Assembly: GCA_021791895.1 (NCBI GenBank)
Contig: JAJYVS010000006.1
Span: 27,045-91,044, forward strand
Reading direction: 5' to 3'
Source: Actinomycetes bacterium
Lineage (GTDB): Bacteria > Actinomycetota > Acidimicrobiia > Acidimicrobiales > RAAP-2
DNA: 64,000 bases
Both the position numbers and the translations under genes were made by a program. Below are positions 8,276-15,957 of this stretch, piece by piece. Every line of letters begins with the position of its first letter. Position 1 is the first letter of the stretch. Under the pieces are notes generated by a model. It was not told the DNA's origin and searched no databases. It was given only the letters and a program-made list of their open reading frames with translations.

Positions 8276-8334
8276 CCGCGCGTGCCGAGCGACCGCCGGC
8301 GCACCACCCTCGCCCCGTTGGCCCCGGCCGGGGG

Positions 8335-8835
8335 TCAGGAAGCCTTGGCGAGCTCGTCGAGGCCCTGGACCAGCGCGTTCCAGCTCAAGGTGGCGCACTT
8401 GATGCGGACCGGGAACTTCACCACCCCCTGAAGGGCGGCCAGCTCGCCGAGCGAGGCCAGATCGACCGGCTCGGGCTCGGTTGGTGGGTCTTCGGTCCCG
8501 GTGGTGCGGTCGTCGTCGGAGAGCGACGCCTCGTGGACCGACATCATCGCCTTGAAGACCGCGACGAGCTCCCGGACCTCGGTGATCGACTTGCCCTTCA
8601 CGGCCGCCGACATGAGCGAACCCGAGGACTGGCTGATCGAGCACCCCGAGCCGGCGACCTTGATGTCCCGCAGCGTGCCGTCGACCACCTCGAGGCTGAG
8701 GACGACCTCGTCACCGCACAGCGGGTTGAAGCCCTCGACCCGGTGGGCCGGCGGGGTCGGCAGCTCCCCCCGGTTCCGGGGCGAGCGGTAGTGGTCGAGG
8801 ATGATCTCGCGGTAGAGCTCTTCGAGGTCGGGCAT
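8335..8835 (-). CDS. sufU: Fe-S cluster assembly protein SufU
   Basis: SufU, 166 residues, in the Gram-positive SUF system accepts persulfide sulfur from SufS through a zinc-bound cysteine. The three metal-ligating cysteines are present: NPLCGDE near residue 41, GSGCSIS near 66 and IKCATLSW near 145. An acidic insertion (DDDRTTGTEDPPTEPEPVD) separates the second and third. The ATG at 8835 directly precedes PDLEELYREIILDHYRSPRN, the usual N-terminus, and lies 25 bp after sufS, so both are co-transcribed. Confidence 0.93.
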   Translation of the reverse strand: MPDLEELYREIILDHYRSPRNRGELPTPPAHRVEGFNPLCGDEVVLSLEVVDGTLRDIKVAGSGCSISQSSGSLMSAAVKGKSITEVRELVAVFKAMMSVHEASLSDDDRTTGTEDPPTEPEPVDLASLGELAALQGVVKFPVRIKCATLSWNALVQGLDELAKAS

Positions 8836-8860
8836 CAGCGCTGGTCGGGGGCTATCAGGC

Positions 8861-10108
8861 TCACCCGAACACTGTACCGACATGGGTCAGCCCTTCGATC
8901 AGGGTGTCGATGTCGGAGTCGTCGTTGTAGATGTCGATCGAGGCTCGGGCGGTGGCGCTTACCCCCAGGCGGCTCATGAGCGGTTTCGCGCAGTGGTGCC
9001 CGGGTCGAACGCACACCCCGAACTGGTCGAGCACCTGCGCGACGTCGTGGGCGTGGACGTCTCGGTAGTCGAGCGAGAGCACGCCGGCCCGGTCCCCGCC
9101 GACCGGCGGCCCGAACACCCTGCAGACCTCTCCGAGGCGATCGCCGATCGCCGTGAGCGCGTAGGCCGTGAGGGCACGCTCGTGGGTGACGATCTGCTCC
9201 ATGCCGACGGCATCCAGGTAGTCGACGGCCGCCGCCAGGCCCACGGCCTCGGCGATGGGCGGGGTGCCGGCCTCGAAGCGCCACGGCGCCTCGGCCGGGG
9301 TGAAGCGCTCAAGGGTGACGTCGAGGATCATGCCGCCCCCGCCAAGGAAGGGCGGCATCGCATCCAGCAGCTCCCGGCGTCCCCACAGCACGCCGATCCC
9401 GGTGGGTCCGAGCATCTTGTGGGCCGAGAAGGCGAGGAAGTCGGCACCGAGGGCGGCGACGTCGGTGACCAGATGGGGGACCGACTGGGCGCCGTCGACC
9501 ACCGTGATCGCCCCGTGGCGGTGGGCCGCCTCGGTGATCAGGGGGACCGGGTTGATGGTCCCGAGCACGTTGGACATCGCGCTGACCGAGACCGCGCTGG
9601 CGCCGTCGAGGATGCGGTCGAGGTCGCAAAGGTCGAGCCGGCCCTGCCCGTCCACCGGCAGGTAGCGCAGCTCGATGCCGACGTTTTGGGCGAGGGCGAG
9701 CCAGGGGACCAGGTTGGAGTGGTGCTCCATCTCCGTCAGCACCACCACGTCGCCCCGCTTGAGGTTTGCCCGTCCCCAGCTGTTCACGACCAGGTTGAGC
9801 GCCTCGGTGGCGTTCTTGGTGAAGATCACCTCGTGCCTCGGGTCGGGGGCCCCGATGAAGCGGCCGACCTTGCGCCGCGCCCCTTCGTAGAGGGCGGTCG
9901 CCTCCTCGGCGGTCGCGTACACCCCACGATGGACGTTGGCGTGGGTGCTCTCGTAGTAGCGCTCCATGGCCGCCAGGACCGGGCGGGGCTGGAGGGAGGA
10001 CGAGGCCGAGTCGAGGTAAACGATCGGGCGGTCGTGGACCCGCTGGGCCAGGAGGGGGAAATCCTTGCGGATCACCTCGGCGTCGAGCGGTTCGGGGACC
10101 GGGGTCAT
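8861..10108 (-). CDS. sufS: Cysteine desulfurase SufS
   Basis: SufS, 415 residues, is a PLP enzyme of fold type I that removes sulfur from L-cysteine and passes it to SufU. The PLP lysine lies in FSAHKMLGPTG, the N-terminal signature in YLDSASSSLQPRPV, the aspartate-histidine elements in EMEHHSN and VDGAQSVPH, and the persulfide cysteine in RPGHHCAKP. Full length for the family. The start overlaps the end of sufC2 (ATGA type, 4 bp), giving a tight sufC2-sufS-sufU operon on the minus strand. Confidence 0.95.
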   Translation of the reverse strand: MTPVPEPLDAEVIRKDFPLLAQRVHDRPIVYLDSASSSLQPRPVLAAMERYYESTHANVHRGVYATAEEATALYEGARRKVGRFIGAPDPRHEVIFTKNATEALNLVVNSWGRANLKRGDVVVLTEMEHHSNLVPWLALAQNVGIELRYLPVDGQGRLDLCDLDRILDGASAVSVSAMSNVLGTINPVPLITEAAHRHGAITVVDGAQSVPHLVTDVAALGADFLAFSAHKMLGPTGIGVLWGRRELLDAMPPFLGGGGMILDVTLERFTPAEAPWRFEAGTPPIAEAVGLAAAVDYLDAVGMEQIVTHERALTAYALTAIGDRLGEVCRVFGPPVGGDRAGVLSLDYRDVHAHDVAQVLDQFGVCVRPGHHCAKPLMSRLGVSATARASIDIYNDDSDIDTLIEGLTHVGTVFG

Positions 10109-10869
10109 CGGGCCCGCCAGGCGTCGTAGCCGCCGGCCTCGATCCGTGCGGCGAGCTCGGCACCGCCGCTCTCGGCGATGCGCCCGTCGACCATGAGGTG
10201 GACCCGGTCGGGAATCAGGTCCACCAGGATCCGCTGGTAGTGGGTCACGACCAGGACACCCATGGCCGGCCGGAGCTCCCGCACCGTCCTCACCCCGCTG
10301 CCGACCACCTTCAAGGCGTCGACGTCGAGACCCGAGTCGGTCTCGTCGAGGACCGCCACCTCCGGGTCGAGCAGCGCCATCTGGAGGATCTCGTTGCGCT
10401 TGCGCTCTCCGCCGGAGAACCCCTCGTTGAGGTAGCGCTCACCGAAGGCCGGGTCCATGCCCAGGCGCTCCATCCACTCGGTCATCGCCAGCCGGACCTC
10501 GAGCACCGAGACCTCGGTGCCGCGTCGGGCCGACATGGCCTGCCGGAGGAACTGGGTCACCGAGACCCCGCTCAGGGCCTCGGGGTGCTGGAAGGCGAGG
10601 AACATCCCGGCCTTGCCTCGCACCTCGGTCGGCCAGGTCGTCACGTCCTCGCCCTTCACGCGGATGGCACCGCCGGTGACCCGGTAGCCGGGGTGGCCGA
10701 GCAGGACGTTGGCCAAAGTCGATTTGCCGGCTCCGTTCGGTCCCATGAGGGCGTGGACCTCGCCCGGTGCGATCTCGAAGGTGACGCCGCGCAGGATCTC
10801 GTTGTCGTCGGCGACGACCCGGAGGTCCTCGACGGCCAGGAGCGGAACGGGCACGGCATCGGTGGCCAC
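10105..10869 (-). CDS. sufC: SUF ATPase SufC (copy 2)
   Basis: A second SufC, 254 residues. Walker A is GPNGAGKST, the signature FSGGERKRNEI, Walker B VAVLDETDSGLD, and the switch histidine lies in VVTHYQ. It retains all catalytic motifs. Unlike copy 1 it sits with sufS and sufU, while copy 1 sits with sufB and sufD, so each half of the SUF system has its own ATPase gene. GTG 10869 is chosen as start because a -10-like TAAGGT ends 8 bases before it. Confidence 0.93.
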   Translation of the reverse strand: MATDAVPVPLLAVEDLRVVADDNEILRGVTFEIAPGEVHALMGPNGAGKSTLANVLLGHPGYRVTGGAIRVKGEDVTTWPTEVRGKAGMFLAFQHPEALSGVSVTQFLRQAMSARRGTEVSVLEVRLAMTEWMERLGMDPAFGERYLNEGFSGGERKRNEILQMALLDPEVAVLDETDSGLDVDALKVVGSGVRTVRELRPAMGVLVVTHYQRILVDLIPDRVHLMVDGRIAESGGAELAARIEAGGYDAWRAR

Positions 10870-10876
10870 GGCTAAA

Positions 10877-10882
10877 ACCTTA
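10877..10882 (-). promoter_or_regulatory. Candidate -10 (TAAGGT) of the sufC2-sufS-sufU operon
   Basis: Read on the minus strand, TAAGGT is 7 bases before the GTG of sufC2, the spacing for a leaderless transcript. No Shine-Dalgarno sequence is visible. Confidence 0.4.
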
Positions 10883-10947
10883 CCGGACCGGTCACCTTTT
10901 CCGAACGGGTCCGACGCCCCGGGCCGGGCCCGTTGGGTCGCGCCGGC

Positions 10948-11565
10948 TCACCAACCGCGCGCCACCCACTCTTCGAGGCTCGGCGACTCGGCGCCGATGG
11001 TCGTGGAGGCCCCATGGCCCGGGAGTACCACGGTGTCGCCGGCGAACCGGGAGAACAGGCGCTGCTCGATGGAACGAATGATGGTCGGGAAGTCCCCCCC
11101 GGGGAACTTGGTGGCGCCGGGACCCCCGGGGAACAGGGTGTCGCCGGTGAGCAAGAGCGGGGTCCCCTCGACCGCGAAGCACATCGAGCCCTGGGTGTGG
11201 CCGGGGGTGGCGATGGTCCGGACCCGCAAGCGCCCGAGCTCGATCACCGAGTCGTCCTCGAGGAGCAGGTCGTAGCTCGGCAGCATGTCGGCGTCGGCGG
11301 CGGTCACCGACACGCTGATGCCCGCGTCGCGCACCGCTGGGACCGCCTGGATGTGGTCCCAGTGGCCGTGAGTCTCGACCACGGTGCGCACCCCCAGGCG
11401 CTCACAGACCTCGAGGAGCGCCTCGTGCTCGTTGGCCGCGTCGACCAGCATCGCTTCACCGCTCCGGCGGCAACGGAGCACGTAGACGTTGTTGTCCATC
11501 GGCCCGACCACCATGCGGTGGAGCTCGCAGGCGGCGTCCTCCCAGATCCGTGCCAACTCGGGCAT
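10948..11565 (-). CDS. MBL-fold hydrolase (glyoxalase II-like)
   Basis: A 205-residue metallo-beta-lactamase-fold hydrolase. The metal-binding THxHxDH motif is present as THGHWDH near residue 63, followed by PGHTQGSM near 115, LLTGDTLFPGG near 137 and the final LPGHG near 185. These are the ligands of a dinuclear zinc or iron site. The arrangement is that of small glyoxalase-II-like proteins, which hydrolyse thioesters such as lactoylglutathione analogues; the substrate here is not known. The ATG at 11565 leaves a normal N-terminus; the same frame stays open further upstream but is not conserved in character. Confidence 0.85.
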   Translation of the reverse strand: MPELARIWEDAACELHRMVVGPMDNNVYVLRCRRSGEAMLVDAANEHEALLEVCERLGVRTVVETHGHWDHIQAVPAVRDAGISVSVTAADADMLPSYDLLLEDDSVIELGRLRVRTIATPGHTQGSMCFAVEGTPLLLTGDTLFPGGPGATKFPGGDFPTIIRSIEQRLFSRFAGDTVVLPGHGASTTIGAESPSLEEWVARGW

Positions 11566-11722
11566 GACCCCAGGATCGCACAGCGGGGGCCCGGTGGGAA
11601 CGCCGGGTCCGGCCGGGCCCGGCTGGGAACGTTCCCGTTGTCGGTCCGGGCCCATTTCTGGTAGACAGCGCACAGAAGCGTCGGTGGCGGGCCCGCCCTC
11701 GGCGCAGCCGGCGCCCCTCGGC

Positions 11723-11758
11723 GCTCGGACGCCAGGAGAAGCTCGAACGCCAGGAGAA
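11723..11758 (+). repeat. Two tandem 18-bp repeats before an acyl-CoA dehydrogenase gene
   Basis: GCTCGGACGCCAGGAGAA is followed immediately by GCTCGAACGCCAGGAGAA, identical at 17 of 18 positions. Each copy carries an AGGAG core. The second copy ends 12 bases before the ATG at 11771, so either could act as a distant Shine-Dalgarno site, or the duplication could be a slippage product. Confidence 0.6.
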
Positions 11759-11770
11759 GAGAGAGCCACC

Positions 11771-12886
11771 ATGAACTTTGCCTTCAGCGAGGAGCAAGAG
11801 GAGCTGCGGACCGCCGTGCGGCGCTTCCTGCAGGAAAAGTCGCCCGAGACCGAGGTCCGGCGGCTCATGGAGACCGAGGACGGCTACGACCCGGCGGTCT
11901 GGTCCCAGATGGCCGACCAGCTCGGCCTGCAGTCTCTGACCGTCCCCGAGGAGTACGGGGGCTCGGGGTTCTCCTACGTGGAGCTGATCGTGGTGCTCGA
12001 GGAGATGGGCAACGTGCTCCTGTGCGCCCCCTTCTTCTCGACCGTCGCCCTGGCCACCAACGCCCTGCTCACCTCGGGCGACGAGCAGGCCAAGAAGGAC
12101 CTGCTGCCGGGCCTGGCTTCGGGACAGACGATCGGGACCCTGGCCATCACCGAGGACAACGGACGCTGGGACTTCGACGGCATCGCGCTCGCCGCCCGGG
12201 AGTCGGGTGGCACCTGGACCCTCGACGGGCACAAGTCCTTCGTCATCGACGGCCACACGGCCAACCTGATCCTGGTGGTCGGGCGGACCCCGGCCGGGCT
12301 CAGCCTGTTCGCCGTGGACGGGGACGCCGCCGGGCTGACCCGGACGTCGCTGCCGACCATGGACCAGACCCGCAAGCAGGCCCGGCTGGTCTTCGAGTCG
12401 ACGCCGGCCCGGCTGATCGGCACGGACGGCGGCGCCGCCGAGGGCCTGACCAAGACCCTCGACCTGGCGGCGGTGGCGCTCGCCGCCGAGCAGGTCGGTG
12501 GGGCCCAGCACTGCCTGGACAGCTCGGTCGACTACGCCAAGAACCGGATCCAGTTCGGCCGCCCGATCGGCAGCTTCCAGGCCATCAAGCACAAGTGCGC
12601 CGACATGCTGCTCGAGGTGGAGTCGGCTAAGTCCGCCGCCTACTACGCCGGTTGGGCCGCCGCCGAGGACTCCGACGAGCTTCCGGTCGTTGCCAGCTTG
12701 GCCAAGTCGTACTGCTCGGAGGCCTACTTCCACGCGGCGGCCGAGAACATCCAGATCCACGGCGGGATCGGCTTCACCTGGGAGCACGACGCCCACTTGT
12801 ACTTCAAGCGGGCCAAGTCCTCCGAGCTCTTGTTCGGTGACCCCGCCTACCACCGCGAGTTGCTCGCGCAACGGATCGGGATCTGA
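11771..12886 (+). CDS. Acyl-CoA dehydrogenase
   Basis: A 371-residue flavin-dependent acyl-CoA dehydrogenase, the first step of beta-oxidation of an acyl- or steroid side-chain-CoA. Visible parts are the N-terminal helical domain (FSEEQEELRTAVRRFL), the PEEYGGSG loop, a middle beta-domain (LAITEDNGRWDFDG), and the C-terminal FAD-binding bundle with RIQFGRPIGSFQAIKHKCADM and IQIHGGIGFTWEHDAHLYFKRA. The last motif is typical of actinobacterial FadE-like enzymes. The substrate chain cannot be told. The next gene, an alpha/beta-hydrolase fold protein, follows after 29 bp. Confidence 0.9.
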   Translation: MNFAFSEEQEELRTAVRRFLQEKSPETEVRRLMETEDGYDPAVWSQMADQLGLQSLTVPEEYGGSGFSYVELIVVLEEMGNVLLCAPFFSTVALATNALLTSGDEQAKKDLLPGLASGQTIGTLAITEDNGRWDFDGIALAARESGGTWTLDGHKSFVIDGHTANLILVVGRTPAGLSLFAVDGDAAGLTRTSLPTMDQTRKQARLVFESTPARLIGTDGGAAEGLTKTLDLAAVALAAEQVGGAQHCLDSSVDYAKNRIQFGRPIGSFQAIKHKCADMLLEVESAKSAAYYAGWAAAEDSDELPVVASLAKSYCSEAYFHAAAENIQIHGGIGFTWEHDAHLYFKRAKSSELLFGDPAYHRELLAQRIGI

Positions 12887-12915
12887 CCTGACCGAGCGGT
12901 CGGCCCGCCGGTGAC

Positions 12916-13656
12916 GTGAGCGGCCAGTGGTCGCAGACCGCTGGCCCCGCTGGCGCTCTCCGCTACTACGTGGCCGGCGCCGCCCGGCGTCCGGCCGCGC
13001 CGCTCCTCTTGGTCTGCCCGGAGCTGCCGACGGTCGAAGGCGCCCACGGGGACGTCGGGCTGCCCTATGAGGCGGTCGCCGAACGGGTGGCGCAGGAATC
13101 GGGGTGGCAGGTGTTGGCGGCCATGTTCCGTGGGGTCGGAGGTTCGGCCGGCAGCTTCTCGGCCCGCGGCTGGCTCGAGGACGCCGGTGACGTGATGGCG
13201 GCCGAGCTGGCCGGGCGGAGCGGGCTACGGGCGGCCGGGTTCGGATTCGGGGGGGCCGTGGCCCTTGCCCTCGCCGCCGCCGACGAGCGGGTCCGGGGCG
13301 TGGCCTGCTTCGCCGCCCCGACCCGCCTGGCCGAGTGGGCCGACGACCCTGCCGGCCTGGCCGAGCGGTGTCGCAGCGCCGGGGTGATCCAGGCCGGCTT
13401 CCCCGAGGACGTCGTCGCCTGGGCGGCCGAGCTGCGGACCCTCGAGCCGCTGGCTTCGGCGCCGCGGCTCGGCGCCCGCCCCCTCCTCGTGGTCCAAGGC
13501 TCCGAGGACGACGACGTCCCCCCGGCGTCGGCCCGGGCGCTGGTGGAAGCGGCCCAGCACGCCGAGCTGCGAATGGTGCTCGGTGCCGGCCACTGGCTCC
13601 GGGCCGACCCCCGCGCCGTCGCGACCCTGATCGGGTGGCTCGAGCGTCAGAACTGA
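12916..13656 (+). CDS. Alpha/beta-hydrolase-fold protein lacking the nucleophile serine
   Basis: A 246-residue alpha/beta-hydrolase-fold protein. The dienelactone/prolyl-oligopeptidase-like features are present: FRGVGGSAGSF near residue 71, a late aspartate region VVQGSEDDDVPP and a histidine in GAGHW near 228. However, the nucleophile elbow, usually G-x-S-x-G, reads GFGFGG at residues 108-113, with Gly110 where the serine should be. The protein is therefore probably not a classic serine hydrolase: it could be a non-catalytic binding protein or use another residue. GTG 12916 start. Its end overlaps the end of thiE by 10 bp in convergent orientation. Confidence 0.75.
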   Translation: MSGQWSQTAGPAGALRYYVAGAARRPAAPLLLVCPELPTVEGAHGDVGLPYEAVAERVAQESGWQVLAAMFRGVGGSAGSFSARGWLEDAGDVMAAELAGRSGLRAAGFGFGGAVALALAAADERVRGVACFAAPTRLAEWADDPAGLAERCRSAGVIQAGFPEDVVAWAAELRTLEPLASAPRLGARPLLVVQGSEDDDVPPASARALVEAAQHAELRMVLGAGHWLRADPRAVATLIGWLERQN

Positions 13657-14297
13657 GGTCCACCCCCCACCCGCTCGAGCGACGAGGTGAGGGCCTCCCG
13701 CAGGTGTCGGGCGGCTCGCTCGGCGTCGTCGGCCTCGGTTAGGTAGCGGACCACGACGAAGTGACGCGCCCCGGCGGCCACCAGATCGGGGAGGGTCTCG
13801 GGGGTCACGCCACCGGTCACGAACACCGGCCACGGGGACCGGGCGACGGCGAGCGAGAGGTAGCCGGTCCCGGTGCCGGCCCGACCGGGCTTGGTCGGGG
13901 TCGAGACGACCGGGCCGGCCGAGAGGTAGTCGACCGGCTCGCCCATGGCCTCGAGGAGGTCGGTCTCCGAGTGGGTCGAGGTCCCGACGATGGCGCCGGC
14001 CCCGAGCAGGCGCCGGGCCAGGGCGCGGGGGGCGTCATCCCGTCCGAGGTGGACCCCGTCGGCGCCGGCCTCGAGGGCGAGGTCCGGGCGGTCGTTCAAG
14101 ATGAACGGGACCCCGAGGTCCGCGCACACCCTCGCCACCAGCCGGGCCCGCTCGAGAAGCGGCTTCGCCTCGAGCGTCTTGTCCCGCAGCTGGACGACGT
14201 CGACCCCGCCGGCGATGCACGACTCGACGAAGGCGGCCAGGTCGGGCCGGTCCGGCGTGCACAGGTAGAGCTGGCGGCCGGTGATGCCCCCGGTCAC
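13647..14297 (-). CDS. thiE: Thiamine phosphate synthase ThiE
   Basis: ThiE, 216 residues, couples hydroxymethylpyrimidine diphosphate with the thiazole phosphate to give thiamine phosphate. The TIM-barrel signatures are all present: VDVVQLRDK near residue 32, FILNDRPDLALEAGADGVHLG near 63, GTSTHS near 98, YLSAGPVVSTPTKPG near 116 and FVTGGV near 150. The GTG at 14297 overlaps the stop of the upstream HhH-GPD gene (GTGA), so the two form an operon. Thiamine diphosphate is the cofactor of the nearby AceE and of DXS. Confidence 0.9.
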   Translation of the reverse strand: MTGGITGRQLYLCTPDRPDLAAFVESCIAGGVDVVQLRDKTLEAKPLLERARLVARVCADLGVPFILNDRPDLALEAGADGVHLGRDDAPRALARRLLGAGAIVGTSTHSETDLLEAMGEPVDYLSAGPVVSTPTKPGRAGTGTGYLSLAVARSPWPVFVTGGVTPETLPDLVAAGARHFVVVRYLTEADDAERAARHLREALTSSLERVGGGPQF

Positions 14298-14863
14298 TGC
14301 GAGGTCTTGGCGGCCGCCTTCATCGCCTTCTTGAAGTCCCGCACCTTGGCCAGGCTGGCATCGTCGACGATGTCGGCTACCGAACGGTAGGAGCCCCGCT
14401 CCCCGTAGGGGGTCGAGGCCTCGGTCCAGCCCTTGGGGCGCACGCCGAGTTGCTTGCCGAGCAGGGCGACGAAGATCCGGGCCTTCTGGTCGCCGAAGCC
14501 CGGCAGCGCCTTCACCCGGGCGAGCAGTTCCTTGCCGGTCCCGACGCCGTTCCACACGTTGGCCACGTCCCCGCCGTAGGTGTCGGCGACCTCGACCGCC
14601 AGGGCCTGGACCCGCTTGGACATCGACGCCGGGTACCTGTGCAGCGAGGGCTTCTCGGCGAAGATCCCCGCCAGCTCCTCGGGATCCATGCCGGCCAGGG
14701 TGGCGGCGTCCAGCGTCCCGCCGAGGCGCCGGGCGAGTTCGCTCGGGCCGCGGAAGGCCCATTCGAGGGGGATCTGCTGGTCGAGGACCATGCCGACGAC
14801 GAGGGCCAAGGGGTTCTCCGAGAGGAGCCGGTCGGCCGCCTGGTCCTGGGCGAGATGGAGCAT
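14294..14863 (-). CDS. HhH-GPD-type base-excision-repair-like protein
   Basis: A 189-residue protein with the helix-hairpin-helix/Gly-Pro-Asp architecture of DNA glycosylases: VLDQQIPLEWAFRGP near residue 24, and the hairpin region LLARVKALPGFGDQKARIFVALLGKQLG near 115-142. It corresponds to the uncharacterised actinobacterial HhH-GPD family that is shorter than endonuclease III and lacks the Fe-S cluster cysteines. The base it removes, if any, is unknown. ATG 14863 is preceded by a TAGGCT hexamer at leaderless spacing. It shares 4 bp with thiE. Confidence 0.85.
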   Translation of the reverse strand: MLHLAQDQAADRLLSENPLALVVGMVLDQQIPLEWAFRGPSELARRLGGTLDAATLAGMDPEELAGIFAEKPSLHRYPASMSKRVQALAVEVADTYGGDVANVWNGVGTGKELLARVKALPGFGDQKARIFVALLGKQLGVRPKGWTEASTPYGERGSYRSVADIVDDASLAKVRDFKKAMKAAAKTSQ

Positions 14864-14870
14864 GGGCCGC

Positions 14871-14876
14871 AGCCTA
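14871..14876 (-). promoter_or_regulatory. Candidate -10 (TAGGCT) of HhH-GPD-thiE
   Basis: On the minus strand TAGGCT lies 7 bases before the ATG at 14863, the spacing expected for a leaderless mRNA. Confidence 0.4.
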
Positions 14877-15002
14877 ACCCCGGAGGTCGGCGACCGGCCC
14901 GGGGAGTGCTCGATCACCCACCGCCGGTGACGGCGAACAGCCTCGATCGAGAACCGGGCCCGGCGCGAAGACGCGGCACCGACCGGTTGCTCATGGTGGG
15001 GG

Positions 15003-15344
15003 CTAGGTCAGTGCCCCCAACGCGTTCATGTAGCGGGCCATGAAGGCGTCGGACGCCTCACCGGCCGTGTAGAAGTCGACACCGAAGTCGCTGAGGAGCA
15101 GCTGGCCTCGCATGATCAGCAGCTGGGCCTCGTCGGAGTCGTGGATGGAGAGCAGGACGTCTCGATCACCCTTGACCATCCACATCCCGACCCCTCGCTC
15201 CGAGAAGAAGAGCTCGGGGTCGGTGCACTTCCCTGCTTCGGCCTGCTTGGTCCAGAATGCGGCGACGTCCGCGCCGTACTCGAGCGCCTTTGCCTCCCGC
15301 CCGGGTATGGGCTCCGTCCAGGTCACGATCATTGCTGAGTGCAT
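15003..15344 (-). CDS. Small conserved protein of unknown function
   Basis: A 113-residue soluble protein with no signal peptide or membrane helix. It starts MHSAMIVTWTEPIPGREAKA and contains ELFFSERGVGMWMVKGD and LLIMRGQLLLSDFGVDFYT, the pattern of a small alpha+beta barrel (similar in feel to dimeric alpha-beta barrel proteins). A good Shine-Dalgarno (GGAGG) precedes the ATG at 15344. I believe relatives exist as unnamed proteins in soil actinobacteria, without known function. It lies next to a degenerate cyclase gene. Confidence 0.7.
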   Translation of the reverse strand: MHSAMIVTWTEPIPGREAKALEYGADVAAFWTKQAEAGKCTDPELFFSERGVGMWMVKGDRDVLLSIHDSDEAQLLIMRGQLLLSDFGVDFYTAGEASDAFMARYMNALGALT

Positions 15345-15482
15345 CTCAAGGCCTCCTTCACGAGTGCCCGCCGACAAGTCAAATGTGCGCTCGGCGCAAC
15401 GGCGATACAACGACGAACGGGTTACGAAGAGCGGGGCGCGAGGTCCCGTGCTCGAATGGCGATTTTCGGTGGGTCCGGATCC

Positions 15483-15824
15483 TCAGGAGCTGGCCACGGC
15501 GCCAGTCGTCGGGCACACCCGTCGGTGTGTGTCCCCCGGCGGCTGGAAAAAGACCCGGGAGCCGGCCACGAGATCCTTCAGCGTTCTCGTGACGAGCACC
15601 TCATGCTCAGCCGCCTTGGCCTCGACCCGGACGGCGATGCGGACGGCGATCCGGTCGGCGTCCGTGCCCAGGACGCTCGATCTCCCCGGTGTGCAGAGGA
15701 CCTCGATGTTGGAGATGATCGGCTGCAGGCCGACGAACACGGTCTCGCGCTCGCGCTCACCGAAGGCCCGGTACGCGACGTGCACATCACCGTTGCGCGC
15801 GTCGCGAACATCGGGTGTCTCCAC
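15483..15824 (-). pseudogene. Remnant of an adenylate cyclase / alpha-beta-hydrolase fusion gene
   Basis: About 113 codons that join two ends of a much longer known protein type. The first 40 residues (TPDVRDARNGDVHVAYRAFG, then VFV...SNIEVL) match the beginning of the alpha/beta-hydrolase domain of class III adenylate/guanylate cyclase fusions. The remainder (DRIAVRIAVRVEAKAAEHEVLVTRT, KDLVAGS) matches the very end of the cyclase catalytic domain, where the intact family has a G-I-A-V-H-x-A-A-R-V segment and a VSRTVKDLVAGSG segment. The hydrolase core and most of the cyclase domain are missing. The likely cause is a large in-frame internal deletion, so I call it a pseudogene; GTG 15824 is the old start. 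Confidence 0.65.
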
Positions 15825-15957
15825 GACGCCCCCTTCCCAGGCCGTCGCTTCCAGGGTACGGCCCGACGACAAACTCGTGTCGGCTGCTCGGCTAGTGCCC
15901 TGAGGCAGGCCCGGTCGCCTCCCGACACCGGTGACGCCGCCGGCCGACGCGGAAGTG

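Larger units (their letters stand above)
7635..8334. other. 700-bp gap between secreted-protein gene and sufU
   Basis: The left part (7635-7740) holds the upstream region of the secreted-protein gene, including the perfect inverted repeat at 7689-7701. From about 7740 to 7950 nothing recognisable is seen. From about 7961 to 8275 the DNA shows coding-like GC at codon third positions, but in three successive frames, and is listed separately as a probable decayed gene. No intact gene is supported. Confidence 0.5.

Noticed and set aside
11456-13663. A long minus-strand open frame opposite the acyl-CoA dehydrogenase and alpha/beta-hydrolase
   Set aside because: Low-complexity translation; the plus-strand genes carry conserved motifs.
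14870-15002. Possible small gene in the gap before the HhH-GPD gene
   Set aside because: No start with ribosome site and no conserved pattern in any frame.
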